Assembly: GCA_913064945.1 (NCBI GenBank)
Contig: CAJYAN010000004.1
Location: 112,001-176,000, forward strand
Source: an uncultured Gammaproteobacteria bacterium
GTDB lineage: Bacteria > Pseudomonadota > Gammaproteobacteria > UBA6429 > Thiohalophilaceae
Direction of reading: 5' to 3'
DNA: 64,000 nucleotides
Shown here piece by piece: positions 48,205 through 58,014 of this stretch. The translations under genes were made by a program, and so were the position numbers. The notes under the pieces were generated by a model that worked only from the letters and a program-made list of their open reading frames with translations, ran no database searches and was not told the origin of the DNA. How positions within the stretch are numbered: the first letter of the stretch is position 1; every line of letters starts with the position of its first letter.

Positions 48205-48828
48205 TTATTTCAGGGCAGCGACAAGCTTATCTGAGTAAACCAGTTCAACACGTCGTTGTAGATTTGCACTGTGCGCCTTTGTATAAGGCTGGTCATCGGC
48301 AAATCCTTGAGTGTGAATTTGGTGTGGGTCAACGCCATCGGCAATCAGGATGGCAGCGACCTGTTCAGCGCGTTTACGACTAAGGTAATTGTTATAGACT
48401 TTGGGGCCATGGCTATCGGTATGACCGTTAATATCGATGTGCATTTCAGGGTGTGCAACCAGATATTCCGCATGTGACTTAAGCAATGCCACTTCCTCAT
48501 CGGAGGGTGATGACTGATTAAAGGCAAAAAAGATCACATCCTGTGGCGGTTTTGGATGCATATCCGGGCCCATTTTCGTATTGTCATCACTGCTGGCAGT
48601 AACAATATCCGGAATTTGTTGTGGTGTGGTATCCGTGACCTGGCCGGTTATTTCAGGCGTTGCCCTGGTATCAGCTGTCTCCCCGACGAGCTGAGTTGCG
48701 TTGACCGAGGCCACCTGGTCCTGGTGCTTGCCGGTGGTTAATGTGTTGTCGCCCGCACAGGCAGCCAGTCCCAGAGAGACGAATAATGGCAGGCTAATCA
48801 GGCCGAGCTTCGTGGTAGGTGTTTGCAT
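48205..48828 (-). CDS. OmpA-domain lipoprotein, possible PdsO
   Basis: 207 residues. The lipobox LAAC near residue 24 marks a lipoprotein. An acidic linker is followed by an OmpA/MotB peptidoglycan-binding domain (about 95-205) with DINGHTDSHGPKVYNNYLSRKRAEQV (in parts) and NLQRRVELVY. It lies downstream of the PdsS/PdsR pair, where OmpA-type PdsO usually sits, but its domain looks ordinary Pal-like, so that name is only an inference. Confidence 0.85.
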   Translation of the reverse strand: MQTPTTKLGLISLPLFVSLGLAACAGDNTLTTGKHQDQVASVNATQLVGETADTRATPEITGQVTDTTPQQIPDIVTASSDDNTKMGPDMHPKPPQDVIFFAFNQSSPSDEEVALLKSHAEYLVAHPEMHIDINGHTDSHGPKVYNNYLSRKRAEQVAAILIADGVDPHQIHTQGFADDQPYTKAHSANLQRRVELVYSDKLVAALK

Positions 48829-48951
48829 GTCATGTTCCTCTTGTTAGTTTAAATTACATACATCGTGTTGATGTGTTGTATTAAACAGGAACAATCAGGC
48901 AAGGCACGGCTTAGGAAATGACAATCTGCGGAGACATTATGACAAAATCAG

Positions 48952-48967
48952 GCAGGCACATGCCTGC
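48952..48967 (-). terminator. Weak hairpin after the histidine kinase gene
   Basis: GCAGGCA / TGCCTGC pair just after the stop; the T run on the minus strand is poor, so termination is uncertain. Confidence 0.35.
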
Positions 48968-48970
48968 AGA

Positions 48971-51121
48971 TCAATGGTGTATCGGTAAACGAAGAATAAA
49001 TTCAGTACCTGGACAATCAGCCCGGTTCTGCGCCAAGACCTGGCCATGATGAAATTCACTAATCATACGCACGATATACAGTCCCAGTCCCAGATGAGGT
49101 GTCTCGCTTCGCTGTTTGCGCTGCGAGACCATCGAGTCAAAAAGTTGATCCGCGATATCCTCGGGTATGGCTGGGCCCTGATTTTTTACCTTGAGAATAA
49201 TAACATCCATTTCGGTCGTGATATCGATAATGATGGGTGTGTCAGCCTCGGCGAAATCCAGGGCATTCTCAACCAGTTTATCGAGGAGCTGGGCAATAAG
49301 TTCCGGTGAGCCCAGGATGTTGAGTGTGCTTGCTGCGGCGTTACAGGTAAATTGAATAACATGGTGTTGGGTCTGTTGATAACCGTATGCACAGCTCGGA
49401 ATAAGTTTTGCCAGATTAAAGACTTCCGGCGCTTCACTTTGCAGGGTTTGTTCCAGACGTGTGGCCTCGCTCATTCGATTTAAAATATGATTCAGACGCT
49501 GAAGTCCTTCTTTGGCCCGTTGTGTGTACTGGCGAGAATTATCATCCAGTACGCGGCTGTCGAGATTATCCAACGATGATTTGACAACCGTAATCGGTGT
49601 ACGTAATTCATGAGACAATTTACTCGCCAGTGTCTCCAGATAACGATTGTATTGTGTGAGGCGATGTAGCATGGCGGAAAAACTTCGCGACAGGTCACCG
49701 ACTTCATCTCCTGCGCCCGAGGTCGTGATAGTCCCCTGGACTCGTCCATCCTCGGCAATTGCCTGGTCCGCCTCATTACGCAACTGACGTATGCGCCAGG
49801 AAAGACGCGTGGCAAAAAGCAGTAACACCAGGATAGAGCAAAATAGTGCTACGACGGTCAGGTTAATCAGAATTTCCATAGCGCGGTTTTGCAGTAACAG
49901 GATGCGTTGATTGGTTTCTTCAATGGCCACGGCACCAATAACATGTTGTCCACTGTAGACGGGGTAGGCGGCGGTTAGAATATTGGTTTTCCTGTCAGGG
50001 TTGGCGCGCCACTGAGTGGCTTTATGGCCACTCAAGGCTGATTTGATCTCCTTGCCTTCCAGGCGTGAAGCACTGGAGAGTTCATCGATGAATTCCGTTG
50101 CGGGTTGTTCCAGTATTAACTGATAAAGCCGGTCCAGCAGCGTATTGGCATATGGTGCAGGGTCTTCGCCGTTATCGACATTGTCATCACCGTCGGCATT
50201 GATGTCTCCGACCGTACCAATGACGCGAAACTGCTGGTCAATAACCCAGATACGCGAGGCCGGACGGGACAGACGTTCGAGTAGTTGTTCAACGGCGGGT
50301 GACGGGATCATGATGGTATCCAGGTCTTGCAGACGCTGGTTGTTGCTGCTGCCAATTACGGCAACCGGATGGCGACTTTGCGGGTCATCGACATCGGTAA
50401 TGGTAAATGAGAGTCTTCGGCCCAGCATGGAGAGTGGGATCCGAAACTCGATATTATAACCGGAGGCGGTTTCCTGCCATTCACCCTTGATACGGAGTTC
50501 CGGTGCCACAGGCAGGGGATCTTCCGTCTGGTTTGATATTAGATGGGCGTTAATCCAACCCGGTGCAATGGTAGCGAGTTGATAGCGAACAAACTTGCCC
50601 TGAGGCGTTTCCATGGCAATGGTCAGGTGGTCATCCCGGTCCAGGTGCAGGCTCTGCGGGTCACGATAGACTATATGCTTGTCGGTCACTTTGATCAGAA
50701 CATAGAGGAAACCGGAAAAACGACCGACTTGTTGTTGCATTTTGAGACTACCCGGTTTGTAGGCAGGGCTTTTATACAACAGATTAGCATCATTAAAGCG
50801 TTCGATACGCTTGTTGTACATCTGCCAGTCATTGGCATAACCGTCAAGCTGGATCGCCGATTTTAATGGCCGTACATACAGATGGCGATGTGTGATCGTG
50901 GTATCGACTGGCTGACTATTAAAGAGGTCGTGATGTGTTTGTAAAATGGCGGCAACATCCTGTGCCCGGTTGAGCAGTGCCTGTTGTTGATTTTCGCGTA
51001 GGTAGTTTTCCATATCATGGATATAGCGTGAGCCAACCCAGGGAATAATCAAGAGTACCAGCGAGACGAGCAACAGTTTTTGTCGCAGGCTAAGCCTAAT
51101 ACGCATTTTCTGCCGCTGCAT
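48971..51121 (-). CDS. pdsS: Sensor histidine kinase, proteobacterial dedicated sortase system type (PdsS)
   Basis: 716 residues: membrane helix (about 13-30), a periplasmic part of some 390 residues starting with IQLDGYANDWQMYN (CBM9-like sandwich), a second helix near 425-445, then HAMP. The kinase core has H504 in KLSHELRTPITVVKSSLDN, N-box VENALDFA and G-box GLGLYIVR. The PdsS name rests on the periplasmic domain and the partner. It follows pdsR by five bases. Confidence 0.85.
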   Translation of the reverse strand: MQRQKMRIRLSLRQKLLLVSLVLLIIPWVGSRYIHDMENYLRENQQQALLNRAQDVAAILQTHHDLFNSQPVDTTITHRHLYVRPLKSAIQLDGYANDWQMYNKRIERFNDANLLYKSPAYKPGSLKMQQQVGRFSGFLYVLIKVTDKHIVYRDPQSLHLDRDDHLTIAMETPQGKFVRYQLATIAPGWINAHLISNQTEDPLPVAPELRIKGEWQETASGYNIEFRIPLSMLGRRLSFTITDVDDPQSRHPVAVIGSSNNQRLQDLDTIMIPSPAVEQLLERLSRPASRIWVIDQQFRVIGTVGDINADGDDNVDNGEDPAPYANTLLDRLYQLILEQPATEFIDELSSASRLEGKEIKSALSGHKATQWRANPDRKTNILTAAYPVYSGQHVIGAVAIEETNQRILLLQNRAMEILINLTVVALFCSILVLLLFATRLSWRIRQLRNEADQAIAEDGRVQGTITTSGAGDEVGDLSRSFSAMLHRLTQYNRYLETLASKLSHELRTPITVVKSSLDNLDSRVLDDNSRQYTQRAKEGLQRLNHILNRMSEATRLEQTLQSEAPEVFNLAKLIPSCAYGYQQTQHHVIQFTCNAAASTLNILGSPELIAQLLDKLVENALDFAEADTPIIIDITTEMDVIILKVKNQGPAIPEDIADQLFDSMVSQRKQRSETPHLGLGLYIVRMISEFHHGQVLAQNRADCPGTEFILRLPIHH

Positions 51122-51126
51122 GTCGA

Positions 51127-51837
51127 TTACAAGGAAATGGCGGCAGTCTTTTCATTCCAGCGATAACCCATACCATAGACGGTATCAATACAGGCAAATT
51201 GCGTATCGATTTGCTGGAATTTTTTACGAAGACGTTTAATGTGCGATGTAATCGTGGCCTCATCGACGACGATGTGCGCGTCTTCCATGAGTTGATCACG
51301 GTTCTTAACATGCCCCGGTCGTTTCGCAAGTGTGTGCACGATCCAGAATTCCGTCAGGGTCAGGTCAACCGCCTGCCCCTGCCAGTGCACACTAAAGCGA
51401 TTCATGTCGAGTTGCAAAGCCCCTCGTCTGATACAGGTCTCGTCAAGCGGGGGGTTGCGCAGTACATCCAGGCGGCGAAAGAAGGCACTGATGCGCGCAC
51501 AGAGATTGATTAGACTAATATCCTTGGTGAGATAATCGTCAGCCCCCAGACGCAGGCCGGAAATAATATCGAGGTCGCTGTCACGGGCAGTGAGAAAAAT
51601 AATTGGCAGTGTCTCTGACAGAACACGCAGACGGCGACATAGTTCAAAGCCGCCTTCGGCTTCATCCTCCAGACCGATATCGAGTAATGCCAGATCGGGT
51701 AGTCTGGAATGAAAGTGTTCCATGGCTGATGTGCGATTGGCAAAACACTCTACCAGGTAACCCTGCTGGCGAAAGGCATCGGCATAATTCTCACGAATGC
51801 TGGCCTCGTCCTCAACGATGGCGATGGTCTTGCTCAT
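51127..51837 (-). CDS. pdsR: Response regulator PdsR, OmpR type
   Basis: 236 residues from ATG 51837 (GGGAGG six to seven bases upstream; an upstream ATG gives 12 extra residues). Receiver with D53 in LALLDIGLEDE, then GLRLGADDYLTKDISL and a winged-helix domain ending VYGMGYRWNEK. The pattern matches, from memory, the response regulator of the proteobacterial dedicated sortase system. Partner kinase is next downstream. Confidence 0.88.
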   Translation of the reverse strand: MSKTIAIVEDEASIRENYADAFRQQGYLVECFANRTSAMEHFHSRLPDLALLDIGLEDEAEGGFELCRRLRVLSETLPIIFLTARDSDLDIISGLRLGADDYLTKDISLINLCARISAFFRRLDVLRNPPLDETCIRRGALQLDMNRFSVHWQGQAVDLTLTEFWIVHTLAKRPGHVKNRDQLMEDAHIVVDEATITSHIKRLRKKFQQIDTQFACIDTVYGMGYRWNEKTAAISL

Positions 51838-52052
51838 ACTTTTCCTCCCTAATTTATACCCTAGCATATCCACTTATTTGGAATATAGCTGAAAACGACG
51901 GTTGCCATAATTCATCAGAATTGTCCCCTGACTTATCACAATCGTTACCAGCTGCGGACATGTCTACGGGCTTTAATGCTCTCATCCGGCGCGCAGAGGT
52001 AACTATCGATTGTCAGGGATGACACGCTGGCCCAAAAAAAACGAGGTCAACG

Positions 52053-52403
52053 ATGAGAAAAAAAATTTTCAAACAGCCGCGAAAATATGACATGTTCCTG
52101 GTAGAACCGGCAAAGCTCAGAAAACGCTCGCCATGGCTGAGCCGCATCTTGGTCTGATTGTTTATTCTGGCTGTTTTTCAAATGGTCTTTTGTATTTATC
52201 AACTGGCTATGGCCTCAACGATCGACAGCCTGTCGCTAAGCGCGGGTACTGAGGTAATACAGGCTGAACAATTATTTCGTCCATCGAATGGTCAACACTA
52301 CGACCTGGGGTTAGAGTGCCATCCCGATGATGGGGGGCTGATGACCGGTGTGCGGGCAGACGATATTGTGAGAGTGGGGCAGATATGGCTGACTATGCTT
52401 TGA
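52053..52403 (+). pseudogene. Degraded N-terminal part of a sortase-target-like gene
   Basis: Frame from ATG 52053 (GAGG six bases upstream): basic start MRKKIFKQPRKYDMFLVEPA, then TGA at 52155, after which the same frame goes on with a hydrophobic segment (LFILAVFQMVFCIYQLAMAS) and SLSAGTE to TGA 52401. Both halves read as one signal-anchor start. It is placed divergent to pdsR, where the VIT/vWA sortase target would be expected, but VIT/vWA is missing. Target identity is an inference. Confidence 0.55.
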
Positions 52404-52612
52404 CGATTGAGATCCATTCGATTGATAGAGAGCTACTGGAGGAGCTGGCCATCGCCCTGGAGTCTATCAGCAGGAATCTACAGATGATCGCGCATGTGGA
52501 TGTAATGCGTTCTGATGGAGCCCCGCTAGAGTCGTATTTTGCGGCGCAATTCCGTTATCAGACCGTGATAATGGAACGCTGGATAGCGGGTGTTGATGAT
52601 CAGGATTATTAA
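52385..52612 (+). CDS. Small hypothetical protein, 75 residues
   Basis: Begins MADYALTIEIHSIDRELLEE with GGGG upstream. It overlaps the end of the degraded reading frame in another frame. Acidic and helical. Could be a remnant of the same decayed locus or an independent small gene. Confidence 0.4.
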   Translation: MADYALTIEIHSIDRELLEELAIALESISRNLQMIAHVDVMRSDGAPLESYFAAQFRYQTVIMERWIAGVDDQDY

Positions 52613-52974
52613 GTTAGATGGATGTCATATCGTTATATCAGTATTAACTAATATTGATGTCTGCATTAACGTCAGGTACGAGAGCGATTTTTAGTGCATA
52701 TTGTTGTAATTATAGAAAAATTTTTTACGGGATTAAATAATCCGCTTTGATTGATTTACCTATCAGTGAATTTAATTCGCATCTTTCGCAAAATGGCATA
52801 GGATTAGTGTGATTTTGAGTGTTGTTCTTCACACTTGGCTGCTGCAAAAAAATAAGTACGCCGCAAAAAAGCGCGTCCTAACGAGTCTCGCCAGGCGGAG
52901 TAATTGTTTTGCAAACAGCAGGATATGAGTAATAACGATATAACAAATAAATTACGAATAAGAGGAATGGAGTT
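52613..52974. other. AT-rich spacer before hppA
   Basis: 362 bases, no gene. Holds the hppA leader; the Shine-Dalgarno GAGGAATGGAG is just before the start. Confidence 0.5.
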
Positions 52975-54996
52975 ATGTCTGCGGGATTGATGTTTGCGTT
53001 AATCGCCTCGCTGGTCGCGTTAGGTTACGGGGTTGTTACGATCTCTGGCCTCATGAAGCGGTCACCTGGCAATGAAGAAATGCAGAGGATCGCTTTGGCG
53101 ATTCAGGAAGGTGCTTCGGCTTATTTGAAACGTCAGTACATGGCCATCGGTATAGTTGGTATTGTGCTCTGTGTCCTGATTGCCGTTTTTCTGCATATTG
53201 AAACGGCGATTGGTTTTGCCATCGGTGCCGTATTCTCCGGTCTGGCCGGGTTTATCGGTATGAATGTCTCGGTTCGTTCAAATTCCCGTACAGCGGAAGC
53301 GGCGCGCGGCGGTTTGAACGCCGGTCTGCAAGTGGCTTTCCGGGGTGGCGCGATTACTGGAATGTTAGTGGTTGGCCTCGGTCTGCTGGGTGTCGCTGGT
53401 TATTACATCATTTTGCAAAAAATGGGCTCACACGACCCACTGCATGCCCTGGTCGGGCTGGCCTTCGGCGGTTCACTGATTTCGATTTTTGCGCGTTTGG
53501 GCGGCGGTATCTTCACCAAGGGTGCCGATGTCGGCGCCGATATCGTTGGTAAGGTTGAAGCCGGTATCCCGGAAGATGACATCCGTAATCCGGCGGTGAT
53601 TGCCGATAACGTAGGTGACAATGTCGGTGACTGCGCCGGTATGGCCGCTGATCTGTTTGAAACCTATGCCGTGACCATCGTGGCGACCATGTTATTGGGT
53701 AGTCTGTTGATGAAGGGCATGGGTGAAACAGCCATTATTTTTCCGCTGGCGCTGGGTGGTGCCTCTATTATCTCTTCCATCATCGGCACCTTCTTTGTTT
53801 CAATTAAGGAAGGCGGCAAGATCATGAACGCCCTGTACCGTGGCTCGATTGTCTCGGCAGTGATTTCGGCGGTGGCGTTTTATTTCATTACTGATTCCAT
53901 GATGGGTGGCAACGGTATGTACTCCACCATGCAATTGTTTGGTTCAGCGCTGGTGGGACTGATCCTGACGGTATTGATGGTCGTTATTACGGAGTATTAC
54001 ACAGCGACTGAATATGGCCCGGTGCGGCATATCGCTGAGGCATCGACAACCGGTGATGGTACTAACGTTATCGCCGGTCTCGGTGTCTCTATGAAATCTA
54101 CTGCCCTGCCGGTTCTGGCCGTGTGCCTGTCGATCTGGACGGCGCACAACCTGGCCGGTCTATATGGTATTGCGATTGCCGCGACCTCGATGTTGTCCAT
54201 GACGGGTATCATTGTGGCCCTCGATGCCTATGGCCCGATTACGGATAACGCCGGTGGTATTGCCGAAATGGCGAATTTGCCGGATGACGTGCGTAAGACC
54301 ACGGATGCCCTGGATGCAGTGGGTAATACCACCAAGGCGGTGACCAAAGGCTATGCCATCGGTTCCGCTGGTCTGGCGACTCTGGTGTTGTTTGCCGATT
54401 ACACGACTTCTCTGTCGCAGCATGCAGGTGGTGGTGTCATTCGGTTTGACCTGTCTAATCACATGGTCATTATCGGGTTGTTTATCGGCGGGCTGATCCC
54501 TTACCTGTTCGGTGCCATGGCGATGGAAGCAGTGGGCCGTGCCGCCGGTGGGATCGTCAACGAGGTGCGTCGTCAGTTCAAAGAGATGCCCGGTATTATG
54601 GATCATAGCCAGAAGCCAGATTATTCCCGCGCGGTCGATATGTTAACCAAGGCCGCCATCAAGGAAATGATTGTCCCTTCACTGTTGCCCGTGCTGGTGC
54701 CGATTGTCGTTGGCCTTACTCTGGGTAAAGAGGCGTTGGGTGGTGTCCTGATTGGTACGATTGTGACCGGTTTGTTTGTCGCCATTTCCATGACCACCGG
54801 TGGTGGTGCCTGGGATAACGCCAAGAAGTATATTGAGGACGGCAACTACGGCGGTAAGGGATCCGATGCCCACAAGGCAGCGGTGACCGGGGATACGGTG
54901 GGTGATCCGTATAAGGATACTGCCGGTCCGGCGATTAACCCGCTGATCAAGATTATGAATATTGTTGCGCTGTTAATGGTGCCACTATTGACCTGA
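52975..54996 (+). CDS. hppA: K+-insensitive proton-translocating pyrophosphatase
   Basis: 673-residue membrane pump with 16 helices that couples pyrophosphate hydrolysis to proton export. Substrate motifs include [38 protein letters not shown] and the C-terminal [21 protein letters not shown]454 in GNTTKA marks the potassium-independent class; K+-dependent forms have Ala there. Single gene with its own terminator. Confidence 0.96.
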   Translation: MSAGLMFALIASLVALGYGVVTISGLMKRSPGNEEMQRIALAIQEGASAYLKRQYMAIGIVGIVLCVLIAVFLHIETAIGFAIGAVFSGLAGFIGMNVSVRSNSRTAEAARGGLNAGLQVAFRGGAITGMLVVGLGLLGVAGYYIILQKMGSHDPLHALVGLAFGGSLISIFARLGGGIFTKGADVGADIVGKVEAGIPEDDIRNPAVIADNVGDNVGDCAGMAADLFETYAVTIVATMLLGSLLMKGMGETAIIFPLALGGASIISSIIGTFFVSIKEGGKIMNALYRGSIVSAVISAVAFYFITDSMMGGNGMYSTMQLFGSALVGLILTVLMVVITEYYTATEYGPVRHIAEASTTGDGTNVIAGLGVSMKSTALPVLAVCLSIWTAHNLAGLYGIAIAATSMLSMTGIIVALDAYGPITDNAGGIAEMANLPDDVRKTTDALDAVGNTTKAVTKGYAIGSAGLATLVLFADYTTSLSQHAGGGVIRFDLSNHMVIIGLFIGGLIPYLFGAMAMEAVGRAAGGIVNEVRRQFKEMPGIMDHSQKPDYSRAVDMLTKAAIKEMIVPSLLPVLVPIVVGLTLGKEALGGVLIGTIVTGLFVAISMTTGGGAWDNAKKYIEDGNYGGKGSDAHKAAVTGDTVGDPYKDTAGPAINPLIKIMNIVALLMVPLLT

Positions 54997-55016
54997 TCAG
55001 GTTTTAGCTGGAATGC

Positions 55017-55048
55017 AAAAAGGGCGGCTAAGTACCGCCCTTTTTTTT
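55017..55048. terminator. Terminator after hppA
   Basis: Stem GGGCGG / CCGCCC with CTAAGTA loop and eight T; A run before the stem lets it serve the convergent OmpA gene too. Confidence 0.9.
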
Positions 55049-55217
55049 GCTAAAAGTTTTAACGCTATGGCGTTGAGGTACTAAGAATATCAATAAACAA
55101 AGCCGCGAACCTTGCTCACGAGAGTTTCTTTTGCATGTTGCATGTCGATACCATAGTCATGGCAGTGAATCATTCCAGTTAAGAACTACTGAGTTATGGC
55201 CGCTTTGTGTTTAAAAA

Positions 55218-55895
55218 TTACTGCTGTGGTTGAGCTATCACCGGTTCAATAATAATCTCAACACGGCGATTTTGCTGTCGACCGATGGCAGTGGTATTCG
55301 AGGCGATAGGTTTGTCTTCTCCCATACCATAGGCGGACATACGCTGTGGTATGACGTTGCGAGATAGGAAATACTGTTGAATCGATGCCGCACGTTGTTC
55401 AGAGAGTCGCTGGTTGTAGGCCTTTGAACCGGTACTGTCCGTGTGGCCCACCAGACTCAGATGGGTCTTACCGTACTTGTTAACGATAGTGGCAATCTTA
55501 TCGAGGGTGCTTCGAAAGCCCGGTTTAATTACTGTCGAGTTAATGTCAAAACTGGTTTCCGATGACATGGTGACCATTAACGCGTCATTCGGCAGACGCT
55601 GGACAATAATATTGCCCTGATCGATATCTGTTTTGAGATTTTTTTCAAAATCTTTTTGTTGGCTATCCATATAGGCACCGACACCACCACCGGCAAGACC
55701 ACCGACAATGCCATACAGGACGGCATTGTTTTTATCGCGTGTCGTCAGCCCCGCCAGGGCGCCGAGTGTGGCACCAAAAATGGCCCCTTTCTCGGTGTTG
55801 GTCAAATTGCGTTTATTACCGTATTCGTCGGTAGCGCAGGCACTGAGGGTGAAGACAATACTGAGTAACAGGATTGGGAGTTTGTAGTGACGCAT
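55218..55895 (-). CDS. OmpA-family lipoprotein with glycine zipper (YiaD-like)
   Basis: 225 residues from ATG 55895. Lipobox LSAC near residue 20. A glycine-rich zipper (GAIFGATLGALAGLTT, then GIVGGLAGGGVGAYMDS) and a C-terminal OmpA domain with VGHTDSTGSKAYNQRLSEQRA and RRVEIII. Anchored in the outer membrane and tied to peptidoglycan. The frame is open to 55937 but the extra residues precede the signal peptide. Confidence 0.9.
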   Translation of the reverse strand: MRHYKLPILLLSIVFTLSACATDEYGNKRNLTNTEKGAIFGATLGALAGLTTRDKNNAVLYGIVGGLAGGGVGAYMDSQQKDFEKNLKTDIDQGNIIVQRLPNDALMVTMSSETSFDINSTVIKPGFRSTLDKIATIVNKYGKTHLSLVGHTDSTGSKAYNQRLSEQRAASIQQYFLSRNVIPQRMSAYGMGEDKPIASNTTAIGRQQNRRVEIIIEPVIAQPQQ

Positions 55896-56109
55896 GTTTT
55901 GAAAACCTCTCGGCAAAGTAATGATTATTAATAGCATATACCGGAAAGCTGAATCGTTCCTTAAATTAAGACTAACCGCGAAATAAAAAATTCAATCTTA
56001 TAGAAAATAAGGATAGATATAAGCTATAAGCGACTGAATTTTCAGTATTAAGTCTATATAAAGCTAGTTCTTCTTGCAGTGGACAGAGTCAGCGATTACT
56101 ATGTCGCCT

Positions 56110-56300
56110 AGGGTTCCTAAGCGCATTTCGTGCGCAGGATGAAACGGGAAGTCCGGTGAAAGAGAGGTTAATCTCTCCCCATTCCGGCGCAGCCCCCGCT
56201 ACTGTAAGCCTGACACGCTTGTTTTTTTTGCCACTGTGTATTGCTGCACGGGAAGGCCAACAAGCATGGATGACGGCGAGCCAGGAGACCGGCCCTAGAG
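56110..56300 (+). ncRNA. Cobalamin riboswitch
   Basis: The B12 aptamer core is plain: GGGAAGTCCGGTG, CCGGCGCAGCCCCCGCTAC with TGTAAGCC, GCCACTG, GGGAAGGC and AGCCAGGAGACC. It lies 130 bases before cbiA and should repress the cobalamin operon when adenosylcobalamin is plentiful. Ends are approximate. Confidence 0.95.
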
Positions 56301-56433
56301 ACAGGTCATTGACAATGTTAGTGACTGTAATTGGAATATGCCCCGGGGTAACGGGCTGAATCCAGGTGATCCACACTTGTATTCCCTCTATTTCCCGGCG
56401 CTGATCATAATTCTGCTTTTTCAGGGCGTGTGC

Positions 56434-57717
56434 ATGAAGTCGCTATTACTTGCGGGAACTCAGTCAGGCTGTGGTAAGACCACAGTAACGCTTGCCCTGT
56501 TGCAATACCTGCAACAGCAGGGGCAGGTGCTGACGACCTTCAAGGCAGGCCCTGATTTTCTCGACCCGCTCTGGCATCAGGTCGTGACCCAAAAAGTCTC
56601 TCGCAATCTTGATACCCGCATGATGGGTATGGAGGAATGTCGGTATTTATACAATAGTGTCGTCGAGCAAACTGAGATTGCCATTGTTGAGGGCGTCATG
56701 GGCATGTTTGATGGCCGGGAAGGTGTCGGTGGTGAAGGTTCCAGTGCCGACCTGGCGCGTGTACTCAATATCCCCGTTTGTCTGATTGTTGATGCCAAGG
56801 GGATGAGTGGTTCGATTGTGCCCTTGGTCAAGGGCTTTGTCGCGCAGGCCAGAGAAATGGGCGTGACGATTAGCGGCATCATCGCCAATCGTATTGGTAG
56901 TGAACACCATGCGTCCCTATTGAAAAACCTATTAGCCGACTATGACCTGCCACCACTGGTCGCCTGGATGAGTAAGCAGGCCCCCAGCCTGCCGGAACGC
57001 CATCTTGGCCTGATGCGCCCGGCTGAATATCCGTTGCCGGATTTTCTAGCTTTCTTGCACGTAGACGATGAGGCCCTGATTACTGTCTTTGCTGAAACTG
57101 TTGCTCCTGAATCGAATCATCAAGTGATAACCGCATTACGATTACAGGGTAAGCGAATTGCCATTGCCCGTGATGAGGCCTGTTGTTTTTGTTATCAGGC
57201 CAATCTCGACTGGTTGCAGGCACAGGGCGCACACCTTTTTTTCTTCTCACCAATAAAGGGCGACGCTCTTCCGGAAGCGTGTGATGCTTTATGGTTACCT
57301 GGTGGCTATCCCGAACTTTATGCGGAGGCATTGGCCAATTCAGTGAGCTGGTTATCGGTTAAAGCCTTTATTGAAGAAGGTAGGCCGGTCCTGGCAGAGT
57401 GTGGCGGTATGATGTTATTGGGACAGTCACTCAAAGACACCTCCGAACAGGTCTGGTCTATGGCGGGTGCCATGCCTTTTAAGACTCGCATGCAGGGGCG
57501 TTTAGCCGCATTGGGTTATCGTCAGTGTGACTCGGGTATTAAAGGTCATGAATTTCACCACTCCGTGCGTGATGATGTCGAGACGCTACCGACGGCCTTT
57601 AATCTGGATCGTGGAGATAAAGGCATACAGTATAAAAATGTCCGCGCCTCCTATGTGCACTGGTATTTCCCCAGCGCCCCAGATGTCGCGGCCAGTTGGT
57701 TCGGTGCGGCGGTATGA
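56434..57717 (+). CDS. cbiA: Cobyrinate a,c-diamide synthase (CbiA/CobB)
   Basis: 427 residues from ATG 56434. ATP- and glutamine-dependent amidation of side chains a and c. The N-terminal P-loop AGTQSGCGKTTVTLAL sits near residue 5; KAGPDFLDPLWH follows. A class I glutamine amidotransferase domain holds LAECGGMMLLG (nucleophile Cys). In a cobalt-early pathway the substrate is cobyrinate. The frame is open upstream to 56338, but the conserved start is here. Overlaps cobO remnant by four bases. Confidence 0.95.
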   Translation: MKSLLLAGTQSGCGKTTVTLALLQYLQQQGQVLTTFKAGPDFLDPLWHQVVTQKVSRNLDTRMMGMEECRYLYNSVVEQTEIAIVEGVMGMFDGREGVGGEGSSADLARVLNIPVCLIVDAKGMSGSIVPLVKGFVAQAREMGVTISGIIANRIGSEHHASLLKNLLADYDLPPLVAWMSKQAPSLPERHLGLMRPAEYPLPDFLAFLHVDDEALITVFAETVAPESNHQVITALRLQGKRIAIARDEACCFCYQANLDWLQAQGAHLFFFSPIKGDALPEACDALWLPGGYPELYAEALANSVSWLSVKAFIEEGRPVLAECGGMMLLGQSLKDTSEQVWSMAGAMPFKTRMQGRLAALGYRQCDSGIKGHEFHHSVRDDVETLPTAFNLDRGDKGIQYKNVRASYVHWYFPSAPDVAASWFGAAV

Positions 57718-57971
57718 AGAGTCGCGAACGTTGCCTGGGTTTAATCCTGGTTAGTACCGGAGAAGGCAAGGGTAAAACTTCCCGTCTCTTTGGCATGGTC
57801 TTCAGCGCTGCCGGTTGGGGCCTTAAGGTTTATGTGACCCAGTTTATTAAGGGGCAGCGGAAGACCGGTGAGCAACAGGCCGCCACGCGCTTTGCTAATA
57901 TTGAATGATATTCACTGGGCGATGGCTTCACCTGGGATACCAAAAATCCGGAACAGGATATTGAATTTTAA
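57714..57971 (+). pseudogene. cobO: Broken cob(I)alamin adenosyltransferase (CobO/BtuR)
   Basis: Frame starts MKSRERCLGLILVSTGEGKG with the P-loop GEGKGKTS, VYVTQFIKGQ, then TGA at 57906. The same frame continues through YSLGDGFTWDTKNPEQDIEF, which matches the next CobO segment (GFTWETQNREAD in E. coli), before TAA 57969. About two thirds of the usual 190-200 residues are absent. Inactive as read. Confidence 0.85.
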
Positions 57972-58014
57972 GATCAACAATAGTTATTTATCGTAAAATG
58001 GAGGAGAGTATCAC

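Noticed and set aside
52155-57908. In-frame TGA in two genes (52155 and 57906) as UGA recoding or selenocysteine
   Set aside because: TGA is an ordinary stop for many intact genes here (for example cbiC, cobL and the ketopantoate-reductase-like gene), no SECIS-like hairpin stood out, and neither downstream frame goes on to full family length. Gene decay explains both.
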